Positions 17,535 through 25,643 of a stretch of DNA of 52,332 nucleotides are shown in pieces. Under the pieces are notes generated by a model. It was not told the origin of the DNA, did no database searches, and saw nothing but the letters and a program-made list of their open reading frames with translations. This DNA is from Clostridiaceae bacterium (GTDB lineage Bacteria; Bacillota; Clostridia; DUPQ01), in NCBI GenBank assembly GCA_012838235.1, contig DUPQ01000031.1:1-52332 (forward strand). Reading direction: 5' to 3'. A program made the translations under genes and the position numbers. The stretch's first letter is position 1, and each line of letters begins with the position of its first letter.

Positions 17535-18515
17535 CTATCTGCCACCTCTTCCTGCTCCTCCTCCTCTGGACGAACCGCCTCCGCCGCTGCTGAAACCGCC
17601 CGATCTGCCGCCGGAAGAAAAGGAACTTCTGGAGGAAGAAGAACTGCTGCCGAAAGAAGACCCTCCTCCCGAGTAGGAACTTCTGCCTGAAGAGTAACTA
17701 CTTCTGTTGACGGTGCTGCTGTTATTGTTGAAGGAAGAATAGTTACTTGTGTTGTTCATATTTTTCAGTGTATTCATATAGCCTAAAGTGCTTATAATCG
17801 GCAGTATATTACGGGCAACATCGGATCGCCTTGTACTTTTTCTTCTTCCGAATATTGCGGAAAGCACTCCGAAAATAACCATGAAGAAGAAGATAACCCT
17901 CATAATAGCAAAAATAGTTGCAAAGAAACCGAAAACGGAGAAGGAAGAATCCTCCTGCTCAAAGTAATCATCAGGATAGTAATAATTGTCTTGCGGCGGA
18001 TATACGTCCTCATATTCTATGGTTGTATCGTGAATTGCCAACATCTCTTTGTATAATACATTGAAAATGTTTAAAACTCCCTCATCATATTGTTGCTTGG
18101 CAAAATACGGTTCCAGATGTTCGTACAGCAGATAAGAGATAGTACCGCTGGACAGCGTTCTCTCCAAGCCTTCCCCTTGCAGAACATAATAGTCATCATC
18201 TCCTATGGAAAGAAGCAACAGCAGACCGTTGTTTTTTTCGGCGGAACCTATTTTATATTCATTGAAAAGCTCGTATGCGTAATCGGCAATGGATGCTGTA
18301 TGAGTATATTCTACCGTAACAACAACAATCTGAGCTCCCGTCTTTTCGTAGAGTGCAAGATTTTTATCTATTATTGTTTTCTTGGTCTTCTCGGATAACA
18401 CATTGGCGGTATCATTGACATAGAAATCGGAAGTAGGCGCAGGAATATCTGCGGCAAATACCGCATTACAGGTCAGAATCAATATTAATGTAATGAATAT
18501 CGCAAGTTTCTTCAT
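17535..18515 (-). CDS. TPM-domain (YgcG-type) membrane protein with Ser/Gly-rich tail
   Basis: 326 aa. A signal peptide (MKKLAIFITLILILTCNAVFA) precedes a TPM domain (about 28-150: FYVNDTANVLS, GAQIVVVTV, NNGLLLLLS). One membrane span follows (about 195-222), then a basic stretch and a long Ser/Asn-rich then Gly/Ser-rich tail ending GGGAGRGGR. TPM domains occur in envelope proteins of unclear enzymatic role; some have acid phosphatase activity. The start lacks a clear Shine-Dalgarno. It is the last gene of a four-gene set with a LemA-like protein, YaaN/TelA and XpaC. That association is recurrent in Firmicutes and suggests envelope-stress or toxic-anion tolerance. Confidence 0.85.
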   Translation of the reverse strand: MKKLAIFITLILILTCNAVFAADIPAPTSDFYVNDTANVLSEKTKKTIIDKNLALYEKTGAQIVVVTVEYTHTASIADYAYELFNEYKIGSAEKNNGLLLLLSIGDDDYYVLQGEGLERTLSSGTISYLLYEHLEPYFAKQQYDEGVLNIFNVLYKEMLAIHDTTIEYEDVYPPQDNYYYPDDYFEQEDSSFSVFGFFATIFAIMRVIFFFMVIFGVLSAIFGRRKSTRRSDVARNILPIISTLGYMNTLKNMNNTSNYSSFNNNSSTVNRSSYSSGRSSYSGGGSSFGSSSSSSRSSFSSGGRSGGFSSGGGGSSRGGGAGRGGR

Positions 18516-18545
18516 ATTAATATAACGGGAAAACAGTATAAAAGT

Positions 18546-19073
18546 TCATCGGAAATATTCCGCTTTGTCAATGCCGGTTATTGAGGCAATAACATTAGCC
18601 GGAAACAGGGCCAATTGACTGTTAAATTTATCAACATCCTGATTGAACGATGTTCTCTTTAAGATATCATCCACGGCCACTATATCGGCATAATTGCTTC
18701 GTCTTAACCGCTCATCGGTTTCATTGAGACTCATTGTGCCTAATACATCATAAAGAGCCGCTGCGGCATTGGTTATTTTTACCGATGCCGCATATTTTTC
18801 CGCAGGTGTCTTTGCCTCTAACAGCAGGTCTCTGGCCTGTGCCATATTTGTTATGTATTCGCTGTTGCGGTCAAGGTATCTTGATGCCACTCCGGACAGA
18901 TTATCCGCATAAGCCGACTTGGTGTTCAGATCGGCATCCATTGTGTCGTAAAAAGAGTTCATAACCGCTCTTCTTTGCGAAGAAAGAGATACATGCCCGC
19001 TTATAAGCACAGAAGCGATTACTGCAATTACTACCAATATCCGGGCTAATGCTCTGTTTTCCTTAAATTTCAT
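18546..19073 (-). CDS. LemA-like membrane protein
   Basis: 175 aa. An N-terminal membrane span (about 11-27) precedes a mostly helical domain. The C-terminal motif FNSQLALFPANVIASITG followed by AEYF matches the conserved LemA ending (FN..L..FP..IIA...GF...E.F). The N-terminal YN repeats of classical LemA are missing, so this is a divergent member. Its start overlaps the yaaN/telA stop (TGATG), which implies translational coupling. Function is unknown; the link to TPM and TelA proteins is contextual. Confidence 0.78.
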   Translation of the reverse strand: MKFKENRALARILVVIAVIASVLISGHVSLSSQRRAVMNSFYDTMDADLNTKSAYADNLSGVASRYLDRNSEYITNMAQARDLLLEAKTPAEKYAASVKITNAAAALYDVLGTMSLNETDERLRRSNYADIVAVDDILKRTSFNQDVDKFNSQLALFPANVIASITGIDKAEYFR

Positions 19074-20107
19074 CAGTTCTTAAACTCAAGCAATTTGCTC
19101 TTGAGCTGTTCCTCAATCCTGTCAAGTTCTTTTTCAGCCTCTTTCCTCTTTGCCTTTCCTTCTTCCTGAATACGGAGAATCTCCTCAAGAGTGGTAATGA
19201 GGCTTTCATTGGTGGCTTTCAGTGTTTCTATATCCACAATGCCTCTTTCCGATTCCTTGGCAATATCCACACTGCTCTGTTTCAGCATTTCCGCATTCTT
19301 GAGAAGCAGTTCGTTTGTCATGTCGGTAACGGCACGCTGAGCTTTCATGGCATTCTGCGAATGTGTGATGCTTAATGTAAGTACCATGCGGTTTTTCCAA
19401 AGAGGAATGGTGTTTATAAGGGTGGTTTGTATCTTTTCCGTCAGAAGAGTGTTATTGTTCTGTATCAGCCTTATCTGCGGAGCCATCTGAACGGCAATAT
19501 TTCTTGTTATCTCCAGGTCATATATCTTCTTTTCCACTCTGTCTAACATATTGGCAAAGTCATTTGCCGCCTGAGCGTCTTCGGGAAGATTGGTTTCTTT
19601 AGCTTTTTTTCTCAGCTCCACAAGCTTTGTCTCTTTAAGTTCTTTATGCTTGGCTCTGCCGCCTTCTATATACAAAGCGAGTTCTTTAATGTAATCCAGA
19701 TTCATTTCATACATCTTGTCCAGCATTGTAATATCTTTCATCAGCACTACCTGATGATCTTCCATTACAGCCACAATCTTGTTTACATTTGCTTCGACTT
19801 TGGTGTAACGTGCTTTCAGTACGTCAATGTACCTTTTTGTTTTTCTGAAGAGTCTCTCCAAGAAGTTTCCCGATTCCCGGTCTGCGGTAAAGTCCTTAAG
19901 CTGTGCCATGAGATTGCCTATCATATCCCCTATCTCTCCCAGTTCCTTGGAACGTATCTTTTCCAATGTGGCATCCGAGAAGGTTGTTATCTTTCTTTGC
20001 GCATCGGCGCCGTATTGAAGAATGGAAGCGCTGCTTTTAATATCCAGCTTCTCTCCGTATGAAAGTGCAAGTTCTCTGTCTTTCTCTGTTAGTGTAATTT
20101 CGTTCAT
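19073..20107 (-). CDS. TelA/YaaN family toxic-anion resistance protein
   Basis: 344 aa, cytoplasmic and strongly helical, with long coiled-coil character, especially in the last 60 residues (EEGKAKRKEAEKELDRIEEQ). The TelA fold blocks include ITMLDKMYEMNLDYIKEL and LEITRNIAVQMAPQIRLIQ. Family members are linked to tellurite and other toxic-anion tolerance, but the biochemical activity is not known. The gene lies 17 bases after xpaC, the same order as xpaC-yaaN in Bacillus. Confidence 0.88.
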   Translation of the reverse strand: MNEITLTEKDRELALSYGEKLDIKSSASILQYGADAQRKITTFSDATLEKIRSKELGEIGDMIGNLMAQLKDFTADRESGNFLERLFRKTKRYIDVLKARYTKVEANVNKIVAVMEDHQVVLMKDITMLDKMYEMNLDYIKELALYIEGGRAKHKELKETKLVELRKKAKETNLPEDAQAANDFANMLDRVEKKIYDLEITRNIAVQMAPQIRLIQNNNTLLTEKIQTTLINTIPLWKNRMVLTLSITHSQNAMKAQRAVTDMTNELLLKNAEMLKQSSVDIAKESERGIVDIETLKATNESLITTLEEILRIQEEGKAKRKEAEKELDRIEEQLKSKLLEFKN

Positions 20108-20124
20108 TGCTGTTATCCTTTCAT

Positions 20125-20742
20125 CTATTTTAAATTTTCCGCTTGCAACATACTGTCAAAGACAGTTATTTCAGCGTCTATGTCCATAGCCTCGTCGGCA
20201 TACAGATTATCAAGGTACTTACGGAAGGAATGTATAATTCCGTCCATTGCCCCCTCAATATCGGTTTTTACCTGCGTTATATTCTCTCCGTGATTGTTCT
20301 GTTCTTCCGCTCTTGCATAAGCATTCAGAAGTTTAACCGTGGTAGGCAGAAAATATGTGATAAGTCTGCGTATATCCTTGACCTTCTCCGGTTTCTCCGT
20401 GATATATGCGAATATCTTTTTTATAACATCGCTGAGTATGTCAATCTTTTCCGACACTACAGCGTTTTGTATACGGATATTGGCTTTTCTCATCTCCTCA
20501 ATGTATCTGTTTCCTTCTGCGATAGCCAGGTCCGCATCCTTTGCGCCGGTATATTTTATAGGCTCTTCCACCATCTCAATCCTGTCCGGGAAAAATCTCC
20601 TGCTTAAGAAAAAGGTGACTATAAACAGTACGGTTGCGATTACCAGATGAATAAGTTTATGCATAGGGAAAATTATGCTATACAGCACCCATACTGCACC
20701 GGCAATATATATCGGTATGGCTGATTTATGTCTTACTTCCAT
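20125..20742 (-). CDS. xpaC: XpaC-family protein
   Basis: 205 aa from the ATG at 20742, chosen because AGAGGG lies upstream. A reading 21 codons longer would pass through the promoter. Two membrane spans (about 8-44) precede a helical cytoplasmic domain. XpaC was named for hydrolysis of 5-bromo-4-chloroindolyl phosphate, but family function remains unclear. It is the first gene of the xpaC-yaaN-lemA-TPM operon. Confidence 0.82.
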   Translation of the reverse strand: MEVRHKSAIPIYIAGAVWVLYSIIFPMHKLIHLVIATVLFIVTFFLSRRFFPDRIEMVEEPIKYTGAKDADLAIAEGNRYIEEMRKANIRIQNAVVSEKIDILSDVIKKIFAYITEKPEKVKDIRRLITYFLPTTVKLLNAYARAEEQNNHGENITQVKTDIEGAMDGIIHSFRKYLDNLYADEAMDIDAEITVFDSMLQAENLK

Positions 20743-20770
20743 AGTTTTCCCTCTTTCTGCTTGCAGATAA

Positions 20771-20779
20771 ATTATATCA
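20771..20779 (-). promoter_or_regulatory. Extended -10 promoter of the xpaC operon
   Basis: On the minus strand TGATATAAT gives a perfect -10 with the TGN extension. No good -35 is present. Transcription would start about 22 bases before the chosen xpaC ATG. Confidence 0.6.
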
Positions 20780-20851
20780 TATAAATAGTAAAATACTATG
20801 AACATGCGAAAAGAGCGAAAAAAAATTTACAAAAGAATTCCGTCAAATTCG

Positions 20852-20879
20852 TTGACAGAGAAACGCACGATGATACAAT
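20852..20879 (+). promoter_or_regulatory. Promoter of nrdJ
   Basis: A perfect TTGACA (20852-20857) and TACAAT (20874-20879) have a 16-base spacer. The leader to the ATG is about 50 bases, too short for a cobalamin riboswitch. Confidence 0.75.
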
Positions 20880-20934
20880 ATATAGCACACCATATGTATT
20901 GGTAACACAAAATATAGTTTACAGAGGAATAGTC

Positions 20935-23184
20935 ATGCTTACGGAGAATGCAAAAAAAGTACTGGAGAAAAGGTATCTTAAAAAGGATTCGGAAGGTAAT
21001 GTCATAGAATCTTATGATGATATGTTCAAGAGGGTGGCAAAGACGATAGCATCCGCCGACTCCGATTACCTGGGTAAAGAAGATATAGAGAAAACCGAAA
21101 AAGATTTCTATGATATGATGATAAATCTGGAGTTTTTACCCAATTCACCCACATTGATGAATGCGGGAAGACCGTTAGGCCAATTGTCGGCCTGTTTTGT
21201 GCTACCCATCGAAGACTCCATGGATGCCATATTTGAAACGGTAAAGAATGCGGCTTTAATACATAAAAGCGGCGGAGGAACCGGTTTCTGTTTTTCCAGA
21301 ATCCGGCAAAAAGGGGCTGCCGTCAGCACCACCGGAGGAATAGCTTCCGGTCCGATCAGTTTCATGAAAGTGTTTAATATCGCAACCGAAGCGGTCAAGC
21401 AGGGAGGAACAAGAAGGGGAGCCAATATGGGTATTCTCAGAGTGGACCACCCCGATATAAGGGAATTTATAACCTGCAAAGCCAACAGCACCGAATTAAA
21501 TAACTTTAATATAAGTGTGGGCTTGACCGAACAGTTTATGCAGGCGGTGGAACATGACAATATGTACGAGCTTATTGATCCTTCGACAAAGAAAACGGTA
21601 GGAATGGAGAGAGCCAAAGACATTTTCGACATGATAGTGGAGCATGCATGGTTGAACGGGGAACCGGGAATAGTTTTTCTGGACAGAATAAACAAGAAAA
21701 ACACCGTACCGGAATTGGGAGAAATAGAAAGCACCAATCCCTGCGGAGAACAACCGTTGCTTCCGTACGAATCATGCAATTTGGGTTCTATTAATCTGTT
21801 AACAATGATTAAAGAAGATAAGAGCGGTTTTGACTATGAAAAACTGGAAAGATGTGTAATAAAAGCCGTGCATTTTCTGGACAATGTAATTGATGTAAAT
21901 ATTTATCCGAATGAGAAAATAGCAAAGAATACAAAGGCCACCAGGAAGATAGGATTAGGTGTTATGGGATGGGCGGACAGCCTGTATACAATGGGGATTC
22001 CGTACAACAGTGAGCAGGCATTGGAACTGGGATATGAGGTAATGAAGTTCATAAACGAGCAATCCAAAAAGGCCTCAATGAGTCTTGCGGAGATTAAGGG
22101 AGTATTCCCGGCATATGATAAAAGCGTCTATCCCGCGCAGGATATAAAGGTGAGAAATGCCACAACCACCACAATAGCTCCTACCGGTACTCTAAGCATA
22201 ATAGCAGGCGTATCCAGCGGAATTGAACCTGTTTTTGCCATTTCATACATACGCAATATAATGGACAATACCGAAATGGTGGAAATCAATCCCGTATTTG
22301 AAGAAGTGGCAAGAAAAAGAGGTTTCTATTCCGAAGAGCTGATGAGAGATATTGCAAAAAAAGGCTCGGTCAGCCGTATGACGGATGTTCCGGAGGATGT
22401 TAAGGAAGTTTTTGTTACAAGCCATGACATAGATCCTTCATGGCATATACGTATGCAGGCGATTTTTCAGGAGCATGTGGACAATGCGGTTTCCAAAACG
22501 GTTAATTTACGCAATGAAGCGACATTGGACGATGTAAGGGAAGTATTTATGCAGGCATATGCGTTGGGATGCAAAGGAGTCACTTTATACAGAGACGGAA
22601 GCAGAGCCGCACAGGTACTGAACATACCGAAACAACAACATAAAGAGGCGGTTCAGCCGGGTACGGTATTGATACCTAAGCAACGACCGAGAATTACCAC
22701 GGGATTGACGGAAAAATTCCGGACGGGTTGCGGAAATCTGTACATAACAGTGAACTATGATGAGAACGGGGAAATATGCGAGATATTCACCAATACCGGG
22801 AGAGCGGGAGGATGTCCTTCACAGTCGGAAGCGGTTGCAAGGCTGGTTTCCATTGCGTTGAGATCGGGTATAGATACCGCAGCAATTATTGACCAGCTTA
22901 AAGGCATCAGATGTCCATCAACCATAAGACAGAAGGATTTGGGAATATTGTCCTGTCCGGATGCGATAGGCAGGATGATAGAAAAAGTTGCCAAGATGAA
23001 CGGCGGGCTTAAGGAGGAAGTAAAGAGGACCGTTCCCTATCTGCATTACGGAGAAACAAAGAATTCTGCGGATAAGAATGAAAAGAGTTTTGAGAGCAGA
23101 CTTTGTCCCGAATGCAAAGCTCCGCTGGAAAGTGACGGAGGATGCATGATTTGCAGGAACTGCGGATACTCAAAATGCAACTAA
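20935..23184 (+). CDS. nrdJ: Adenosylcobalamin-dependent (class II) ribonucleoside-diphosphate reductase
   Basis: 749 aa from the ATG at 20935 (GAGG eight bases upstream; a TTG 12 codons earlier is less likely). The catalytic barrel includes Cys87 (LSACFVLP), the thiyl-radical Cys270 in NPCGE, SCNLGSINL and the APTGTLSIIAG phosphate loop. A TSCPD domain follows (about 580-690, RTGCGNLYITVN to ILSCPDAIG), then a C-terminal zinc ribbon with the pattern CPEC...CMICRNC. It makes deoxyribonucleotides without oxygen or a second protein subunit, using B12. There is no ATP-cone at the N-terminus, so overall activity control by dATP is not expected. It is divergent from xpaC and monocistronic. Confidence 0.95.
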   Translation: MLTENAKKVLEKRYLKKDSEGNVIESYDDMFKRVAKTIASADSDYLGKEDIEKTEKDFYDMMINLEFLPNSPTLMNAGRPLGQLSACFVLPIEDSMDAIFETVKNAALIHKSGGGTGFCFSRIRQKGAAVSTTGGIASGPISFMKVFNIATEAVKQGGTRRGANMGILRVDHPDIREFITCKANSTELNNFNISVGLTEQFMQAVEHDNMYELIDPSTKKTVGMERAKDIFDMIVEHAWLNGEPGIVFLDRINKKNTVPELGEIESTNPCGEQPLLPYESCNLGSINLLTMIKEDKSGFDYEKLERCVIKAVHFLDNVIDVNIYPNEKIAKNTKATRKIGLGVMGWADSLYTMGIPYNSEQALELGYEVMKFINEQSKKASMSLAEIKGVFPAYDKSVYPAQDIKVRNATTTTIAPTGTLSIIAGVSSGIEPVFAISYIRNIMDNTEMVEINPVFEEVARKRGFYSEELMRDIAKKGSVSRMTDVPEDVKEVFVTSHDIDPSWHIRMQAIFQEHVDNAVSKTVNLRNEATLDDVREVFMQAYALGCKGVTLYRDGSRAAQVLNIPKQQHKEAVQPGTVLIPKQRPRITTGLTEKFRTGCGNLYITVNYDENGEICEIFTNTGRAGGCPSQSEAVARLVSIALRSGIDTAAIIDQLKGIRCPSTIRQKDLGILSCPDAIGRMIEKVAKMNGGLKEEVKRTVPYLHYGETKNSADKNEKSFESRLCPECKAPLESDGGCMICRNCGYSKCN

Positions 23185-23233
23185 CTGTATAAATCATACA
23201 AATAGAAGCACCTAAATTTATGGAATATTTTTA

Positions 23234-23262
23234 TGGACATATTTGGCTAAAATAGATATAAT
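23234..23262 (+). promoter_or_regulatory. Strong promoter of the 111-residue unknown gene
   Basis: TGGACA (23234-23239) and a perfect TATAAT (23257-23262) are separated by 17 bases. The leader is about 28 bases and carries AGGAGG. Confidence 0.75.
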
Positions 23263-23296
23263 TAGTTAAGATTGACAGTAATAGGAGGATCTATAC

Positions 23297-23632
23297 ATGG
23301 CAAGAAAAAAAGAACTATATGTATTGGCAGTAAAGGATTTAGATAAAACGTTGGCTGATATAGCTGCAGGCAAGTATAAGATGCCGGTTGAAAATTCCAA
23401 ATATGCGGAAATTTTCGCAACGATAGTAAGAAGATGCGACAATCTTGATGAATTACCCAAATTTATCAGGAAGGCCAAGATGAAGAAGAGCGAATGCATC
23501 CACTGGTGGGAAGGCATTATTGAAGACGGATATGAACTTTTTATAGTTCAATACAATGCTCCGGATGAAAACTTTGTGGAATTGGCAGGAAGCGAAGAAG
23601 TAGTTAAGTTCGTTGTATCCGTTAAAAAGTAG
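23297..23632 (+). CDS. Small protein of unknown function
   Basis: 111 aa, with AGGAGG nine bases before the ATG. It is soluble with no signal peptide: a basic N-terminus (MARKKE), a helical middle with two cysteines (Cys47, Cys68) and an IHWWEGI motif (69-75), then a hydrophobic beta-like end. I do not recognise the family. It has its own strong promoter and terminator, so it is a free-standing and probably well expressed unit. Confidence 0.75.
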   Translation: MARKKELYVLAVKDLDKTLADIAAGKYKMPVENSKYAEIFATIVRRCDNLDELPKFIRKAKMKKSECIHWWEGIIEDGYELFIVQYNAPDENFVELAGSEEVVKFVVSVKK

Positions 23633-23654
23633 AAGAATCTGAATAAATATAAAG

Positions 23655-23683
23655 AAAGCATCAAATGTCTGATGCTTTTTTTC
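23655..23683. terminator. Bidirectional intrinsic terminator
   Basis: An AAGCATCA/TGATGCTT stem with a 6-nt loop and a seven-T run on the plus strand. On the minus strand a T-rich stretch follows too, so it can also end the convergent prsW transcript. Confidence 0.85.
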
Positions 23684-23696
23684 GCGCAAAAATAAG

Positions 23697-24425
23697 CTAA
23701 ATACTTGTGTTACCGGGGTTATTGTTGTCGTATAAGTTTTTGTAATAACGACTTTCTTTTGAGAAAGAACGCAATTTTTTAATATTAAATATCCATAAGA
23801 ATATTACAAAAGGAACAAATGCTATAAGCCAGTGAATGTTCAACGAAAGTATGAAGTTGAATGTACCGTGAAGCAGAACGGGGTACAATAATGACTTTAC
23901 TCTGTAACTTCTCATGAGAGCATATGTCGGAGCAAATTTGGATAACGATATGTAATATCCCATTGTAACCGCAAAAAGCATGTGCCCCGGAACGGAGAAA
24001 ATTCCTCTGTAAAGGGCTATCGAAGGATTTTCCGCCTGGAAATTCACTATATATAAAATATTTTCCACCGCTGCAAATCCCAAAGATGCAAAACAACAGT
24101 ATATGATTCCGTCCAGTTTTTCATTGTAGGCGGGCTTGTGGTAGGAAACAAGATACACGGATGCTCTTTTAAGCGATTCCTCCGTAAGTCCCGCAACTAT
24201 GTAAGAGGTATATGCTACCCCCAGAATGGTTCCGGAGAAGATGTTCAGCCCTTCCAGGAAGTTTTCAATAAATATTGCGGGAATACTTGTAAGACATCCC
24301 GCAACAAACTGTAAGATTAACAGTTTTGCAGGCTCTCTGTCATGTCTGTCAATTACCAGATGCAGTATGATAAGTACTGCAACAGGTGCAATGGCGGAAA
24401 AGAGTATTCTGAGAATGTCAGTCAT
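23697..24425 (-). CDS. PrsW-family intramembrane protease-like protein
   Basis: 242 aa with about seven to eight membrane spans. It has the family EExxK-like motif in GLTEESLKR (Glu82, Glu83), FAAVEN in the next helix, and late HMLFAVTMGYY and HGTFNF segments that supply histidines. The PrsW family belongs to the CPBP/glutamic intramembrane protease group; PrsW of Bacillus cleaves anti-sigma factor RsiW. No anti-sigma factor gene is close, so the substrate is unknown. It follows the chromate-transporter pair by 9 bases and may be co-transcribed. Confidence 0.85.
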   Translation of the reverse strand: MTDILRILFSAIAPVAVLIILHLVIDRHDREPAKLLILQFVAGCLTSIPAIFIENFLEGLNIFSGTILGVAYTSYIVAGLTEESLKRASVYLVSYHKPAYNEKLDGIIYCCFASLGFAAVENILYIVNFQAENPSIALYRGIFSVPGHMLFAVTMGYYISLSKFAPTYALMRSYRVKSLLYPVLLHGTFNFILSLNIHWLIAFVPFVIFLWIFNIKKLRSFSKESRYYKNLYDNNNPGNTSI

Positions 24426-24434
24426 AAGTCCCCC

Positions 24435-25001
24435 TTAAAACTTAAATATTACCCCGATTACTCCGGCAAAGACTATAAACAGTATAGGGTGGATTTTTCT
24501 GAAAAACAGTCTAATTACCAGTAAACAAACAAACAATACCAGGGCCTTTATATTGATTATATCAAGAATATTCCCGGATTCAACAAAAGCATCATATGTT
24601 ATGACCGAAACATTGAGAAGCGTAAAAGCTGCCGCCGATATAAGTCCCAATGAAGCGGGTCGTAATCCGTACATGGTATTGAGGACTCTTTTGTCCTGAC
24701 TGAAAGAAACCAAAAACCTCGAAATCAGAAGGACAATAATGACGGAAGGAAGAATTACCCCTATGGAAGCAATCAATGCACCTAAAATGCCGGCAGCGGT
24801 GTAGCCCGTATAAGTTGCCATGTTTATTCCTATGGGACCCGGAGTGGACTCGGATATAGCTATCATATCGGGGATTATGGATGTGTCCAGCCAGTCATAT
24901 CTCCTTCCGATATCATAAAGGAAAGGTATTGTTGCAAGACCTCCTCCTACGGAGAAAAGGCCGGTCTTGAAAAATTCCCAGAACAGCTCAAGATATATCA
25001 T
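24435..25001 (-). CDS. chrA: Chromate transporter family half-protein (second)
   Basis: 188 aa short-chain CHR protein with about five to six spans. Signature GLFSVGGGLATIPFL (about 14-28) and ESTPGPIGINMATYTGY (about 51-67). Its start overlaps the end of the partner gene by 14 bases. Short-chain CHR proteins work as inverted pairs that export or exchange chromate or related oxyanions; the real substrate here is not known. Confidence 0.88.
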   Translation of the reverse strand: MIYLELFWEFFKTGLFSVGGGLATIPFLYDIGRRYDWLDTSIIPDMIAISESTPGPIGINMATYTGYTAAGILGALIASIGVILPSVIIVLLISRFLVSFSQDKRVLNTMYGLRPASLGLISAAAFTLLNVSVITYDAFVESGNILDIINIKALVLFVCLLVIRLFFRKIHPILFIVFAGVIGVIFKF

Positions 25002-25551
25002 TCTTATCTCCTTTTCTTTCCCGCATTCTTGTTCCCAGAACCAGTCCGGTAATGCCGGCGCCCAGTACTATGAATACGGGTGATATCGAAGTAAGTACCG
25101 ACAAAAGGAAGGAAGTGATGTAAAGTATGATGCAAAGCCAGTCCACAACCGATTTTTTATACATGTCCACTATTGTAACTATAACAAGTGCCGCAACGGC
25201 TACCCTGATTCCCGCAAAGGCATAAGAGACTTCTTTTATATGCAGAAAATTTGTTATAACCGCCGCTATTACCGTTATAATTATAATTGAAGGAGTTGCA
25301 ACACCCAAGGCGCTGACTATGCCTCCGAGATAACGCTTCTTTTTGAAACCTATATATGTGGAAACATTGACGGCGATAATGCCCGGCGAGCACTGGCTAA
25401 GGGTATAGTAATCAATGATTTCCTCGGAGGTGAGCCACTTCTTTTTTTCCACAATCTCTTTTTGAAGAAGAGGCAGCATCGTATAGCCGCCGCCGAAAGC
25501 GAACATCCCGACTTTGAAAAAAACCCAATACAGTTCTAAAAGAATCTTCAT
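24988..25551 (-). CDS. chrA: Chromate transporter family half-protein (first)
   Basis: 187 aa from the ATG at 25551, which has GAGGAGG seven bases upstream; a reading 21 codons longer is not supported. Signature GMFAFGGGYTMLPLL (about 15-29) and LSQCSPGIIAVNVSTYIG (about 51-68), the Cys form of the family motif. Together with the overlapping downstream gene it forms the bidomain CHR pump as two chains. Confidence 0.88.
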   Translation of the reverse strand: MKILLELYWVFFKVGMFAFGGGYTMLPLLQKEIVEKKKWLTSEEIIDYYTLSQCSPGIIAVNVSTYIGFKKKRYLGGIVSALGVATPSIIIITVIAAVITNFLHIKEVSYAFAGIRVAVAALVIVTIVDMYKKSVVDWLCIILYITSFLLSVLTSISPVFIVLGAGITGLVLGTRMRERKGDKNDIS

Positions 25552-25643
25552 AAAGCCTCCTCTTTTTATTATAGCCTGTTTAGGGTTAAATATTAAGAGA
25601 GAAACATGTTTCACGGGTAATAAGATTGTTAAATTCTATTAAA

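Noticed and set aside
20806-20934. Cobalamin riboswitch expected ahead of the B12-dependent nrdJ
   Set aside because: The leader from the mapped promoter is only about 50 bases and has no B12-box-like sequence.
21108-21779. Long open frame antisense to nrdJ (223 codons, minus strand)
   Set aside because: No ribosome binding site, composition of a shadow frame and full overlap with a certain gene.
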